Part shown: positions 9,301 through 17,427 of the stretch, in pieces
Layout: each line of letters opens with the position of its first letter
How positions within the stretch are numbered: the first letter of the stretch is position 1
Origin: Paenibacillus wynnii
GTDB lineage: Bacteria; Bacillota; Bacilli; Paenibacillales; Paenibacillaceae
Reading direction: 5' to 3'
Length of the DNA stretch: 64,000 nucleotides
Assembly (NCBI RefSeq): GCF_030812855.1
Contig: NZ_JAUSTK010000007.1
Span: 152,001-216,000, forward strand
Position numbers and translations under genes: made by a program
The notes under the pieces: generated by a model
The model's database searches: none
What the model saw: only the letters and a program-made list of their open reading frames with translations
What the model was told of the DNA's origin: nothing

Positions 9301-9531
9301 TTAGGTAATGGAAATACCCTTCTTCAGCGATTTGAGATCGCCATTCGAATTAAGCAATATTGGAAGCATCTTCATGCTGCGTTCCATTGGGGAGTCACAG
9401 AGACGGCAAGAAGGCGCATGTTCAAATGCAAAATTATCTCTCATCCATCCATTACAGCCCTCACTGGTACAGGCCCATATTGCAGTATTTTCTTCCGGTA
9501 TTTCCTCCAAAGGCTTCTTCCGGTAGTTCAT
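9301..9531 (-). CDS. ydjO: YdjO-family cold-inducible protein
   Basis: A 76-residue protein. Its centre holds two cysteine pairs: WACTSEGCNGWMRDN and APSCRLCDSPM. The spacing (CxxxxC and CxxC) suggests a small zinc ribbon and fits the YdjO family, described as cold-inducible in Bacillus. ATG at 9531 follows AAGGAAGGGAGGAA. It lies downstream of a cold-shock gene in the same direction, but the terminator at 9576-9614 stands between them, so coupling would need read-through. Molecular role unknown. Confidence 0.85.
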   Translation of the reverse strand: MNYRKKPLEEIPEENTAIWACTSEGCNGWMRDNFAFEHAPSCRLCDSPMERSMKMLPILLNSNGDLKSLKKGISIT

Positions 9532-9575
9532 TGCCGTTCCTCCCTTCCTTTATGTCACAAGTTGGTTAAACGAAA

Positions 9576-9614
9576 TAAAAAAAGACCGTCCCAACTTTCA
9601 CAAGCGGGGACGGT
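9576..9614 (-). terminator. Intrinsic terminator of the cold-shock gene
   Basis: Perfect 8-bp stem ACCGTCCC / GGGACGGT with a 14-nt loop, then C and seven T on the minus strand, 11 bases past the csp stop. Confidence 0.85.
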
Positions 9615-9624
9615 GCCTTCTATA

Positions 9625-9825
9625 TTACAGTTTTACAACGTTTTCGGCTTGTGGTCCACGGTTGCCTTGAACAACGTTGAATTCAACGCGTTGGCCTTCG
9701 TCCAAAGTTTTGAAGCCGTCGCCAGTGATTGCGCTGAAGTGAACGAATACGTCGCTTCCGCCTTCAACCTCGATGAATCCGAAACCTTTTTCTGCGTTGA
9801 ACCATTTAACTGTACCTGTTTGCAT
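9625..9825 (-). CDS. cspB: Cold-shock protein, CspA/CspB family
   Basis: A 66-residue single cold-shock domain. Both RNA-binding motifs are present: KGFGFIEV (RNP1) and VFVHFSAI (RNP2), plus the N-terminal TGTVKWFN. It acts as an RNA chaperone on single-stranded nucleic acid. The start is ATG 9825-9823 with GGAGGT about 8 bases upstream; an in-frame GTG five codons earlier overlaps that site and is unlikely. A leader with a long hairpin precedes it. The letter of the paralogue (B, C or D) cannot be fixed from one copy. Confidence 0.93.
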   Translation of the reverse strand: MQTGTVKWFNAEKGFGFIEVEGGSDVFVHFSAITGDGFKTLDEGQRVEFNVVQGNRGPQAENVVKL

Positions 9826-9892
9826 GTGTGTTACCTCCACAAATTTAAATTAATATGTTCTTTTTATCTTCAAACAAAGAAAAAATTAACAC

Positions 9893-9932
9893 ATTGAAAA
9901 GGGTTTTATTTGAAATAACAGCCCTTTTCAAT
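9893..9932 (-). promoter_or_regulatory. 11-bp hairpin in the csp leader
   Basis: ATTGAAAAGGG and CCCTTTTCAAT form a perfect 11-bp stem with an 18-nt loop, 68-107 bases upstream of the csp start codon. A possible promoter lies just upstream (TTGCCT, 17 bp, TAATAT on the minus strand, or a shifted GATAAT), so the hairpin would be in the 5' UTR. No T-run follows it. Confidence 0.5.
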
Positions 9933-10108
9933 AAGAAAATTATTCATCAGCTGTATGAGTATTATCATATTACCACACCTAAGAACCAAAGGCAAGATGT
10001 CCTATCCGTATTTCTCCGTTTCTCCCCATATAAGGCTGACTTCCCAATGTAAGGGTTATCAGCCCAATTATATTACTGCTATATCAGTATATGCTGCCCT
10101 GATTTATT

Positions 10109-11350
10109 TTATTCCTGTGGTTTTTCTTGGAGAGTTACGGAGACTTCTTTCATGATTCCATTACGGTAAAACGTAATCTTCAGCTGGGCCCCAATCTCCG
10201 TATTATCATATAAATATTTACGCAGAGATAGTGTTGATGTAATCGGCTCGCTATTGAACTTGGTAATTACATCATTGAACTTCAGGCCTGCCTCTTTAGC
10301 CGGCCCAACCACATCCAGTACAACCGCTCCGTCCTTAATGCTATCCGGAAGGTTTAATTTCTCCAGTTGTTCTTCAGCTAGTGGTATATAGGGATTATTC
10401 AAATCAACCGAATATACACCCAGATAGGATCGGGCAATCCGCCCTTTCTCCGCTAGCTCATTTGCCGTTTTGAGCACATGGTTGGCCGGAATAGCAAATC
10501 CCAATCCCTCTACACCAGTATCTGAAATTTTCATTGTATTTATACCGATGACCTGACCGTTCAAATCCACTAGAGCACCGCCGCTATTACCTTCATTGAT
10601 AGCTGCATCTGTCTGAATGACTTCTTGCTCCCAGTCATAAACACCATCCTGGTTCAGGGATACCGGGATCTTTCGCTCAGTATAACTGACAATGCCGGAC
10701 GTAAGCGTGTCGCCCAGACCCAAGGGATTGCCAATAGCTATGACCGTCTCTCCCAGGCGAAGCTTGGAGGAGTCGCCGATCTGTGCCACCGTATGGATAC
10801 CTTCGGCATCAATGGAAAGCACCGCGATATCACTTACCCGATCTGTACCCACAAGGGTGGCCGGTCGAGTCTCACCGTCAACCGTAACGACTTCAAGCTT
10901 GCCCGCGCCGTCAATAACATGGTTATTCGTAATAATGAATGCCTTGGCATCTGTTTTTTTATAGATAACACCGGACCCGAGTGCCGACTCATTAAGGATA
11001 TTAAGCTCCTTATTATCCTCTTTGTGATTAATTATGCTGACCACTGCCGGGCGAACCATTGCAGCTGCCTGAATAATTCGATCATACGGATCACCGCTGC
11101 TCGGTGTAACATTCTGTATCATTGCAGGCGTAGCTGTGGTTTCGTGCCCCAGTTGACCTGATACTAAACTGAATAAGAGCACTGCAACTACTGCACTGAT
11201 CAAAGAGCTGATCGCAGAAATTTGAAGAGTTGACAGACTCAGGCGCGGTTTCCTTACCGGCCAGCCGCGGGTTGAAGATGGCTTCAATGCTTTACGCTCT
11301 CTGCGCCGAGATACTTTGGTTGAATAGAAATCATCATCAAACAGTCCCAC
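10109..11350 (-). CDS. htrA: Membrane-anchored HtrA/DegP-like serine protease (S1C) with PDZ domain
   Basis: 413 residues: a basic cytoplasmic N terminus, one membrane helix at about residues 42-66, a trypsin-like domain, then one PDZ domain. The triad is visible as NNHVIDG (His near 143), SDIAVLS (Asp near 173) and GNSGGAL (Ser near 253). The active site faces outside the membrane, where it degrades misfolded exported proteins. Start is GTG at 11350 with GAGAGG upstream. In Bacillus its counterpart (yycK/htrC) is the last gene of the wal operon; here a plus-strand small gene separates it from walJ, so it has its own promoter in 11351-11633. Confidence 0.93.
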   Translation of the reverse strand: MGLFDDDFYSTKVSRRRERKALKPSSTRGWPVRKPRLSLSTLQISAISSLISAVVAVLLFSLVSGQLGHETTATPAMIQNVTPSSGDPYDRIIQAAAMVRPAVVSIINHKEDNKELNILNESALGSGVIYKKTDAKAFIITNNHVIDGAGKLEVVTVDGETRPATLVGTDRVSDIAVLSIDAEGIHTVAQIGDSSKLRLGETVIAIGNPLGLGDTLTSGIVSYTERKIPVSLNQDGVYDWEQEVIQTDAAINEGNSGGALVDLNGQVIGINTMKISDTGVEGLGFAIPANHVLKTANELAEKGRIARSYLGVYSVDLNNPYIPLAEEQLEKLNLPDSIKDGAVVLDVVGPAKEAGLKFNDVITKFNSEPITSTLSLRKYLYDNTEIGAQLKITFYRNGIMKEVSVTLQEKPQE

Positions 11351-11633
11351 CTTGAAATCCTCTCCCCTCTATCACTCTTTTAGACTCCTCAAAGTACTAA
11401 AAGGTTTCACTCCGCAACTCTCATATTCTTTCAATATAGTGGAATATTTAATGTCTTATAAGACTACAATAGTAGAAATCAAATAATTCTTAAGCGTCGA
11501 TGTGCCTACCGTTAAAAGTCAGGTTTCTCTTATGATTGTATCACAGGCCGAAGCCGGGACGTTGGTTTTCTAATGTAAAATCTCTGCATATTTATGGAAA
11601 GCTTTTGATAAACATTTTAAGGGAGGATATTCT

Positions 11634-11840
11634 ATGGATTCATTTTCAACAAGCATGGATCTGGTCCAATTTATTGGCAAGCTAGGTGACTTAAAAGACG
11701 AACACTACCACATAATGCTTACTGTCAGCGCCCTGGTTGAACTGCTTATCGAGAAAGAAATGATCTCCCGTCAAGAACTTGAGCGTAAGGCTGCCGAGTT
11801 GGACGAGCTTATGACTCGCTCACCTTATCCCATGGCGTAG
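11634..11840 (+). CDS. Small acidic helical protein of unknown function
   Basis: 68 residues from ATG 11634 with AGGGAGG 8 bases upstream, a strong site. The sequence is rich in Glu, Leu and Met (LKDEHYHIMLTVSALVELL, then ISRQELERKAAELDELM) and predicts two or three amphipathic helices; there is no signal peptide or cysteine. It is divergent from htrA and its last 32 bases overlap the end of walJ on the other strand. I do not recognise a named family. The ribosome-binding site and clean start support a real gene. Confidence 0.7.
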   Translation: MDSFSTSMDLVQFIGKLGDLKDEHYHIMLTVSALVELLIEKEMISRQELERKAAELDELMTRSPYPMA

Positions 11841-12615
11841 GACGGTCATAATACGTATCGCACAATTTAAATTCACTGTCTTTGAAGAAGCACCCTAAAT
11901 CCTCCATAGCACCGCGAACCGACATTCTAGCCAAATCCATCATATTGTGATCTCTGCTTAAATGGGCCAAATAGGTCCTTTTTGTACGTCCGGTAAGAAT
12001 CTCACTTAGAGCAGCTCCCGCAGCATCATTCGATAAATGCCCCATATCTCCCAGGATACGCCGTTTGGTATTCCATGGATATCTCCCCATTCGCAGCAGC
12101 TCAATATCATGATTAGCCTCTAATACAAGTACATCTGCATCGGATATAGCCAGCTTCACCTTTTCACTCACATAACCCAAGTCCGTAGCTACGCACAGCT
12201 TCTCCTTACCATCATAAAAATTATAACCAACCGGCTCTGCAGCATCATGAGAAATGGCAAAAGACTCTACACGCATACTGCCAAAGTCACGGTGCTGACC
12301 GGTCTCCAGAATGATTTTATTGTGCTCCTGTATCTTTCCGATTCCTTTTTCAATAGCCCCCCAAGTATTGGTGTTGGCATAGATCGGAAGGTCGTACTTG
12401 CGCGCCATTGCGCCCAGTCCTTTAATATGGTCTGAGTGCTCATGTGTTACCAAAATGCCGTCAATTTCCTCGCCTGTTACCTCTCGCATGCTAAGCAATT
12501 CATCAATTCTTTTCGCGCTAAGTCCTGCATCTATCATTAGAGTAGTCTCGCCATTGCGTACTACAGTAACGTTGCCGGTAGATCCGCTGGACAGTACTGT
12601 AAATGAAATCCCCAT
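11809..12615 (-). CDS. walJ: WalJ/YycJ metallo-beta-lactamase-fold exonuclease
   Basis: A 268-residue MBL-fold protein with the metal-binding block THEHSDHIKGLG near residue 63 and further ligands in SHDAAEP and AHLSRDHN. The family has 5'-to-3' exonuclease activity on DNA and is the conserved distal gene of wal operons. No signal peptide, so it is cytoplasmic. It starts 16 bases after walI ends. The 3' end overlaps the plus-strand small gene. Confidence 0.93.
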   Translation of the reverse strand: MGISFTVLSSGSTGNVTVVRNGETTLMIDAGLSAKRIDELLSMREVTGEEIDGILVTHEHSDHIKGLGAMARKYDLPIYANTNTWGAIEKGIGKIQEHNKIILETGQHRDFGSMRVESFAISHDAAEPVGYNFYDGKEKLCVATDLGYVSEKVKLAISDADVLVLEANHDIELLRMGRYPWNTKRRILGDMGHLSNDAAGAALSEILTGRTKRTYLAHLSRDHNMMDLARMSVRGAMEDLGCFFKDSEFKLCDTYYDRPTPWDKVSES

Positions 12616-12631
12616 AAAGCCCCTACTCCTT

Positions 12632-13372
12632 CTACTCTGTTGTCTTCGGACTGATTATGTCCGCACTGATGCCATGTACATAATACGACTTTCCATTCTC
12701 CAGCACGAAGCGCCACATCGGGGCCGCCACTTGGCTCTCGGAGTTGAACAATTCACCGTAATAACCGAGCTCAATATCTTTCACTACCGTATCCGGTGCA
12801 AAATACTTTTCTATTAAACTGCTGAGCGCCTGGGAAGCCGGAAGCACCTTCTGAACCTCTTGGTTGCTGCTCGGCCCAATTTCGATCTGGGGTCTTCGGT
12901 AAGCCACAATCTTCTGATTGCTGCTCATCAACTCCAGACTTACTCGGAACAACGGCCACTGTTTCTGGACAAGCGGGTGGAGAACAAATTTCCCGACCTC
13001 GGTTTCCTGAGCATCAAGTTCATAGCTCGCGATGTCCGGAATCTCGCTCTCGAGCAGATTGCTTAACTCCGAGAAAGAGGAATACATAAGCTTGCTGTCT
13101 ATCGGCTGTTTCAGCTCCACAGGCTTCTGATCCTGCTCCCCTCCTGAATAACGATAGGTAATATCGGGCAGTTGAGGAGTGGCCGCCGGGATGGGACAAA
13201 GTACGCGAATCCCTTTTTGCTCCATAATTTGTTGAGTTTCTTCAGAGAGGGAGGTGAAATCTAGATTGGCACTGACCTGATCCCGCAGATCCATCCACAG
13301 CTGATAGCACAGCAGCAGATTTAGCAGCAAGAAAGCGTAGATCAGCACATTTTTAGCTCTTCCCCAATCCAT
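12632..13372 (-). CDS. walI: WalI/YycI regulator of WalK
   Basis: 246 residues with one N-terminal membrane helix (after MDWGRAKNVLIYAFLLLNLL) and an extracytoplasmic domain. In Bacillus, WalI and WalH bind WalK through their membrane helices and restrain its kinase activity. Gene order and topology match. It lies 26 bases after walH. Confidence 0.9.
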   Translation of the reverse strand: MDWGRAKNVLIYAFLLLNLLLCYQLWMDLRDQVSANLDFTSLSEETQQIMEQKGIRVLCPIPAATPQLPDITYRYSGGEQDQKPVELKQPIDSKLMYSSFSELSNLLESEIPDIASYELDAQETEVGKFVLHPLVQKQWPLFRVSLELMSSNQKIVAYRRPQIEIGPSSNQEVQKVLPASQALSSLIEKYFAPDTVVKDIELGYYGELFNSESQVAAPMWRFVLENGKSYYVHGISADIISPKTTE

Positions 13373-13398
13373 ACCCCATCCCCCTCATATTGAATATC

Positions 13399-14724
13399 CT
13401 AATTCAGTGTAAGTACCGTCCCATCACTGAGCGTAACCTTCCATACCGGATGTAGTTGCAGCTTGTCACCCTGTATCCCGGGGACATAGGCTGGTGCCAA
13501 ATCCTTCACGGAGGACGCCTTTCCGATTTGAACCAGCTGGTTCTTCAACACTTCTCCGCCTGATAGCTCGACGATTTTTTTGATAGCCTTGGATTCATCC
13601 ACATACATCAAAGATCTTTCATAAGAAGATACCGTTCCTTGCTGCAGATCCAGATTTATAACCCCGTACTGAAGCAGCGGCTTGTTCATGATGGGATAGG
13701 AGCCGTAAGGGTAGGAACCATAATACTGCTGAAAGGAAATCAGCCTTTCTTGGGTCCCCTCTTCAGCTGCCGCCAACTGATCCATTGAGGTTTCTTTAGC
13801 AGCCGCAAGCCGGTAACTCCCGCTCCAACCACCATGCTTGTTAACGAAATCTACAGCTTCAAGGACATCCTTGGCAGGTGTGCTCTCCCCCACAGGCAGA
13901 GCGGTAGGATCACTGTAGCTCATCCATTTTTGTTCCTGATCCACCTGCAGGCTTCGCTTGCTATCTGTATATATTTCCGAGCCGTCTTTTTCACGGATAT
14001 ACCGGGTGCTCCCTGCATCGAAGAAAAGGTTTCTCTGCATTTGTTCGATGGTATACATATCCGAAGGGATTTCCGCTTCCACTATGGATACATTACTGTC
14101 TGGTACATAGTAATCACCGTTAACTGTCGTATAAGGTGTCCAATTCTTGCCGAAGTCTACATGCTGCTGTACATCCTGTACGGTAAGATCCGCTTTTGCC
14201 GCTTCATACACGATATCTCCTCTGGTACTAAAAAAGAGGGCATGCGCCTTCGAGTCATTCTTAAGGTTATAGATCCATATCCGGTCAATACTTTCCCCAG
14301 CGAACAGAGAATCGGGTGACAGCTGCATTACCCTTTGCAGCAACGTCACCGGAATACCTGCGCCGTAGCTCAGCTCAATGCCGGGATTCTCGCTCCGAAG
14401 CTTGGACCAATCAAAGTCCTGCACGGATCGCCGTTGGAAGCTTTCAAATCCGCGCCCCTTCAGCCGATTCAGAATTAGGTTATAGAAAGTCGAGCTGGGG
14501 TAAAAAAGAGTGTGCTTGCTGTCCCCCAAATGAATAATCATTTTGTCAGGGTATAGCAAATTTTCGACTTTCTCTTCCGGGCCCATATTATCGGTCTTCA
14601 CATACAAATTCTTCGAGAGTACTGCTGTATCACTGCCCGGCAGACGATAGATCAAATAATAACTCTCAATAAGACTGCTAAGCACCAGCAGGGCAAGGAT
14701 CCATGATTTTATTCTTTCCTTCAC
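13399..14724 (-). CDS. walH: WalH/YycH regulator of WalK
   Basis: 441 residues: a single N-terminal membrane helix (KSWILALLVLSSLIESYYLI) and a large extracytoplasmic part. It is the partner of WalI in controlling WalK. Start is GTG 14724, overlapping the walK stop as GTGA, so the genes are translationally coupled. Sequence conservation outside the helix is low in this family; the call rests mainly on order, length and topology. Confidence 0.9.
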   Translation of the reverse strand: MKERIKSWILALLVLSSLIESYYLIYRLPGSDTAVLSKNLYVKTDNMGPEEKVENLLYPDKMIIHLGDSKHTLFYPSSTFYNLILNRLKGRGFESFQRRSVQDFDWSKLRSENPGIELSYGAGIPVTLLQRVMQLSPDSLFAGESIDRIWIYNLKNDSKAHALFFSTRGDIVYEAAKADLTVQDVQQHVDFGKNWTPYTTVNGDYYVPDSNVSIVEAEIPSDMYTIEQMQRNLFFDAGSTRYIREKDGSEIYTDSKRSLQVDQEQKWMSYSDPTALPVGESTPAKDVLEAVDFVNKHGGWSGSYRLAAAKETSMDQLAAAEEGTQERLISFQQYYGSYPYGSYPIMNKPLLQYGVINLDLQQGTVSSYERSLMYVDESKAIKKIVELSGGEVLKNQLVQIGKASSVKDLAPAYVPGIQGDKLQLHPVWKVTLSDGTVLTLN

Positions 14725-16550
14725 GCTTGCCCCCTCCTTTGCTCGTCCAGAGGCAGGGTAAAGGTTACCTTAGAGCCTTGGTCCAATTCAGATTGCAGAG
14801 AAATCGAACCTCCGTGCGCCTTCACAATTTCCCGGGCAATGGACAGCCCAAGTCCGGTTCCGCCCATATTCCGTGAACGTGCCTTATCGACACGGTAGAA
14901 GCGTTCAAATATTCGTTCAATGTCCTTCTTAGGGATTCCTATTCCGGAGTCCCGGACGGAAATGGCCAGCATGCCTTCCTCATTGCGGCAGGCTTCAAGC
15001 TCTATCGTACCGCCTTCCGGTGTGTACTTCAGCGCATTGGAGACTAGATTGCCGAGCACTTGGTCGATTTGATCACGGTCAAGCCATGCATTGGAGATTC
15101 CGCGGCGGACTCTCGTGCTGATATCAATACGTTTCTGACGAATTTGAAAAGAGAAGCGGTCTGCCACATCCTCCAGCATCTCTGCAATATCAGTATGCTG
15201 CATCCGCAGCCTTGCTTCCTTGGAATCGAGCCGCGACAGATGCAGAAGATCCGTAACCAGACGTATCATCCGTTCTGTTTCATTGCGGATAACTCCTACA
15301 AAACGTGCAGCCAGCTGCGGATCATCCAGTGCCCCGTCATCCAGCGCCTCTGCATAGCTTTTGATAGTCGTTAGCGGTGTGCGTAGTTCATGGGAAACGT
15401 TAGCAACGAACTCACGGCGCGATTCCTCCAGATTCTCCTGATCAGTAACGTCCTGGAGTACGGCAATGGTACCCGCTATTCCGCCTTCCCGGCGGTGTAT
15501 CGGTGTGAAAGTCACACGTACAATATTGGGATCCTCATGATCCTGATGAGAAAGTCTCAGTAACGACGATTGGGCACTGACTCCGGACAAAGCTCCGGCT
15601 TGCTCAGCATCTAGTCCAAGCAGCACTTCCAGCGGTGCCCCTTCCGGTAACGGCCCTTCTTCCCCCAGCATAAGCGCAGCACGGCGGTTCATTAGAATAA
15701 CAATACCCCGTTCATCTGTCGCTACAACACCGTCGCTCATATTCGTCAGAATAGAAGCCAATTTCTCCTTCTCTTCCTCGTTCTGCGAGAGCGCCTCGCG
15801 CAGTCTTCCGGTCATATAATTGAACGCCTGGCTTAGCTGACCGATTTCATCATTGCCGAACACCGGCATTTTGCGATTAAAACGTCCTTCTGCAACTGCC
15901 GTGGCGTGGCGGGTCATTTCTTTGATAGGTTGGGTGATCGTATGCGCCAGAATAACCCCTAGTACAGCCGTAAGTACTAGTGCCAGCAGCAGCCCGGAAA
16001 TAAACACACTATTAATCCGGCTCATCGTAGCATACAGGTCCTTCATGTCGGCAGCGATATAAATAGCGCCTACTATTTTGCCACCAGAGACTACAGGCTT
16101 GGCTACAACCTTCTTCCGTACATTATCGTCGCCGATAATATACTCCTCATTATCACTGATACCCTGCAGTGCACGGCTGACCACCGTTTGTGTATTGCGT
16201 TGTCCCACATAGTCGCTCTGCGAGGGAACGGAGGTTGTAATGATTTTGCCGCTGGCATCCAGTACTTGAATCTCGGCACCGTTAATATACAAATTGTTAA
16301 CCATTCCGCGCAGGCTGTCTACAGAACTCTCATCATCGGACGTTACTGTGTCACTACTGAACTTGTCTGCCGTCAGAATAGAGAGCATCTCGGCCCTTGC
16401 TTTCAAATCCTTCGTGAAATTCTCCGTTAAAGAGTTCTTCATGGAGCTAACAAAATAAACGCCAATCAACTGCATGGCAATCAGAATAAGCAGCACGTAA
16501 ATAATAATAAGCTTGGCCTGAATCGTCCGAAAAAAGGACAACCGTTTCAT
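14721..16550 (-). CDS. walK: WalK sensor histidine kinase
   Basis: 609 residues: membrane helix at 13-35, extracytoplasmic Cache-like sensor, second helix near 182-204, HAMP, PAS, HisKA and HATPase_c. The phosphorylated His is in NVSHELRTPL near residue 386; ATP-site boxes are NLVSNALKYT, DSGIGIP and GGTGLGLS. It phosphorylates WalR to control cell-wall hydrolases and is usually essential. The start is taken as ATG 16550 (TGATG overlap with walR); the GTG one codon earlier is the alternative. Confidence 0.95.
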   Translation of the reverse strand: MKRLSFFRTIQAKLIIIYVLLILIAMQLIGVYFVSSMKNSLTENFTKDLKARAEMLSILTADKFSSDTVTSDDESSVDSLRGMVNNLYINGAEIQVLDASGKIITTSVPSQSDYVGQRNTQTVVSRALQGISDNEEYIIGDDNVRKKVVAKPVVSGGKIVGAIYIAADMKDLYATMSRINSVFISGLLLALVLTAVLGVILAHTITQPIKEMTRHATAVAEGRFNRKMPVFGNDEIGQLSQAFNYMTGRLREALSQNEEEKEKLASILTNMSDGVVATDERGIVILMNRRAALMLGEEGPLPEGAPLEVLLGLDAEQAGALSGVSAQSSLLRLSHQDHEDPNIVRVTFTPIHRREGGIAGTIAVLQDVTDQENLEESRREFVANVSHELRTPLTTIKSYAEALDDGALDDPQLAARFVGVIRNETERMIRLVTDLLHLSRLDSKEARLRMQHTDIAEMLEDVADRFSFQIRQKRIDISTRVRRGISNAWLDRDQIDQVLGNLVSNALKYTPEGGTIELEACRNEEGMLAISVRDSGIGIPKKDIERIFERFYRVDKARSRNMGGTGLGLSIAREIVKAHGGSISLQSELDQGSKVTFTLPLDEQRRGQA

Positions 16551-17281
16551 CACAGCCCTCCGCTTTTGGGACTATGCATCAAATACCCGAGTCCGCGCCG
16601 CGTAAAAATATATTCAGGCTTGCTCGGATTCTCCTCGATTTTCTCCCGCAACCGCCGAATCGTTACATCCACGGTCCGCACATCACCGAAATATTCAAAT
16701 CCCCATACAGCCTGCAGCAAATGCTCCCGAGTCATTACCTTGCCCGCATGTCGAATCATATAATAAAGCAGCTCATACTCACGATGCGTCAGATCCAGAG
16801 GTTCCCCGTCTTTGTATACCATGTACATATCCGTATCTATAAATAAGTCGAAATGATGAGTTCCCTGTTTACTCTCCGCAGGTTCGCTTTGGGTTTCCGC
16901 AGGGGACGGCTTATGCTGCCGCCGCATCTGTGCTTTTACCCGGGCAAGCAGCTCCCGCGTACTGAACGGCTTGGTTACGTAATCATCAGCACCCAGCTCC
17001 AGTCCCAGCACCTTATCAATTTCTCCATCCTTAGCAGTAAGCATAATAATAGGAATATCCAGATGAGCTGCACGTACCTCGCGGCATACATCCATCCCGT
17101 CCTTACCCGGCAGCATCAGATCAAGCAGCATTAGGTCGGGCCGTTTGGACAGAGCAAGCTCTACCGCGCTATTCCCATCAAACGCGCAGATCACCTCGTA
17201 GCCCTCTTTTTCCAAATTGAATTTTAAAATATCGGCAATAGGCTGTTCATCGTCCACTACCAAAATGGTCCCCATCTGCAT
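16550..17281 (-). CDS. walR: WalR response regulator (OmpR/PhoB type)
   Basis: 243 residues: receiver domain starting [15 protein letters not shown] with the phospho-Asp in [10 protein letters not shown], and a winged-helix domain with [12 protein letters not shown] and [17 protein letters not shown]. It binds pairs of TGTWAH repeats in promoters of cell-wall genes; one such site is present before the M23 gene in this window. First gene of the operon, with AAAGGTGA about 12 bases upstream of ATG 17281. Confidence 0.96.
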   Translation of the reverse strand: MQMGTILVVDDEQPIADILKFNLEKEGYEVICAFDGNSAVELALSKRPDLMLLDLMLPGKDGMDVCREVRAAHLDIPIIMLTAKDGEIDKVLGLELGADDYVTKPFSTRELLARVKAQMRRQHKPSPAETQSEPAESKQGTHHFDLFIDTDMYMVYKDGEPLDLTHREYELLYYMIRHAGKVMTREHLLQAVWGFEYFGDVRTVDVTIRRLREKIEENPSKPEYIFTRRGLGYLMHSPKSGGL

Positions 17282-17343
17282 GTCTTTGCTTCACCTTTCT
17301 ATCTTTACTAGTTCATTGTTCCTTTTATTTTACCATACCTATC

Positions 17344-17358
17344 AGGGTGTCACACCCT
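17344..17358. promoter_or_regulatory. Perfect inverted repeat at the walR promoter
   Basis: AGGGTGTCACACCCT has 7-bp arms around one central base, 63-77 bp upstream of walR. A minus-strand -10 candidate (TAAAAT) lies about 15 bp downstream, so the repeat overlaps the -35 area. It does not match the WalR site. Operator identity unknown. Confidence 0.4.
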
Positions 17359-17373
17359 AGTTCGGAAGTTTCC

Positions 17374-17408
17374 AAAAAAAGAAACCGCCCAGATAGGATC
17401 CGGACGGT
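17374..17408 (-). terminator. Intrinsic terminator of the M23 peptidase gene
   Basis: Minus-strand stem ACCGTCC / GGGCGGT (one G-U), 11-nt loop, then TTC and seven T, 20 bases after the stop codon. Confidence 0.8.
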
Positions 17409-17427
17409 AGTAGGTATAAAAAATGAA

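Noticed and set aside
10625..11161. 178-residue plus-strand frame opposite htrA
   Set aside because: No ribosome-binding site and it is fully antisense to a well-supported protease.
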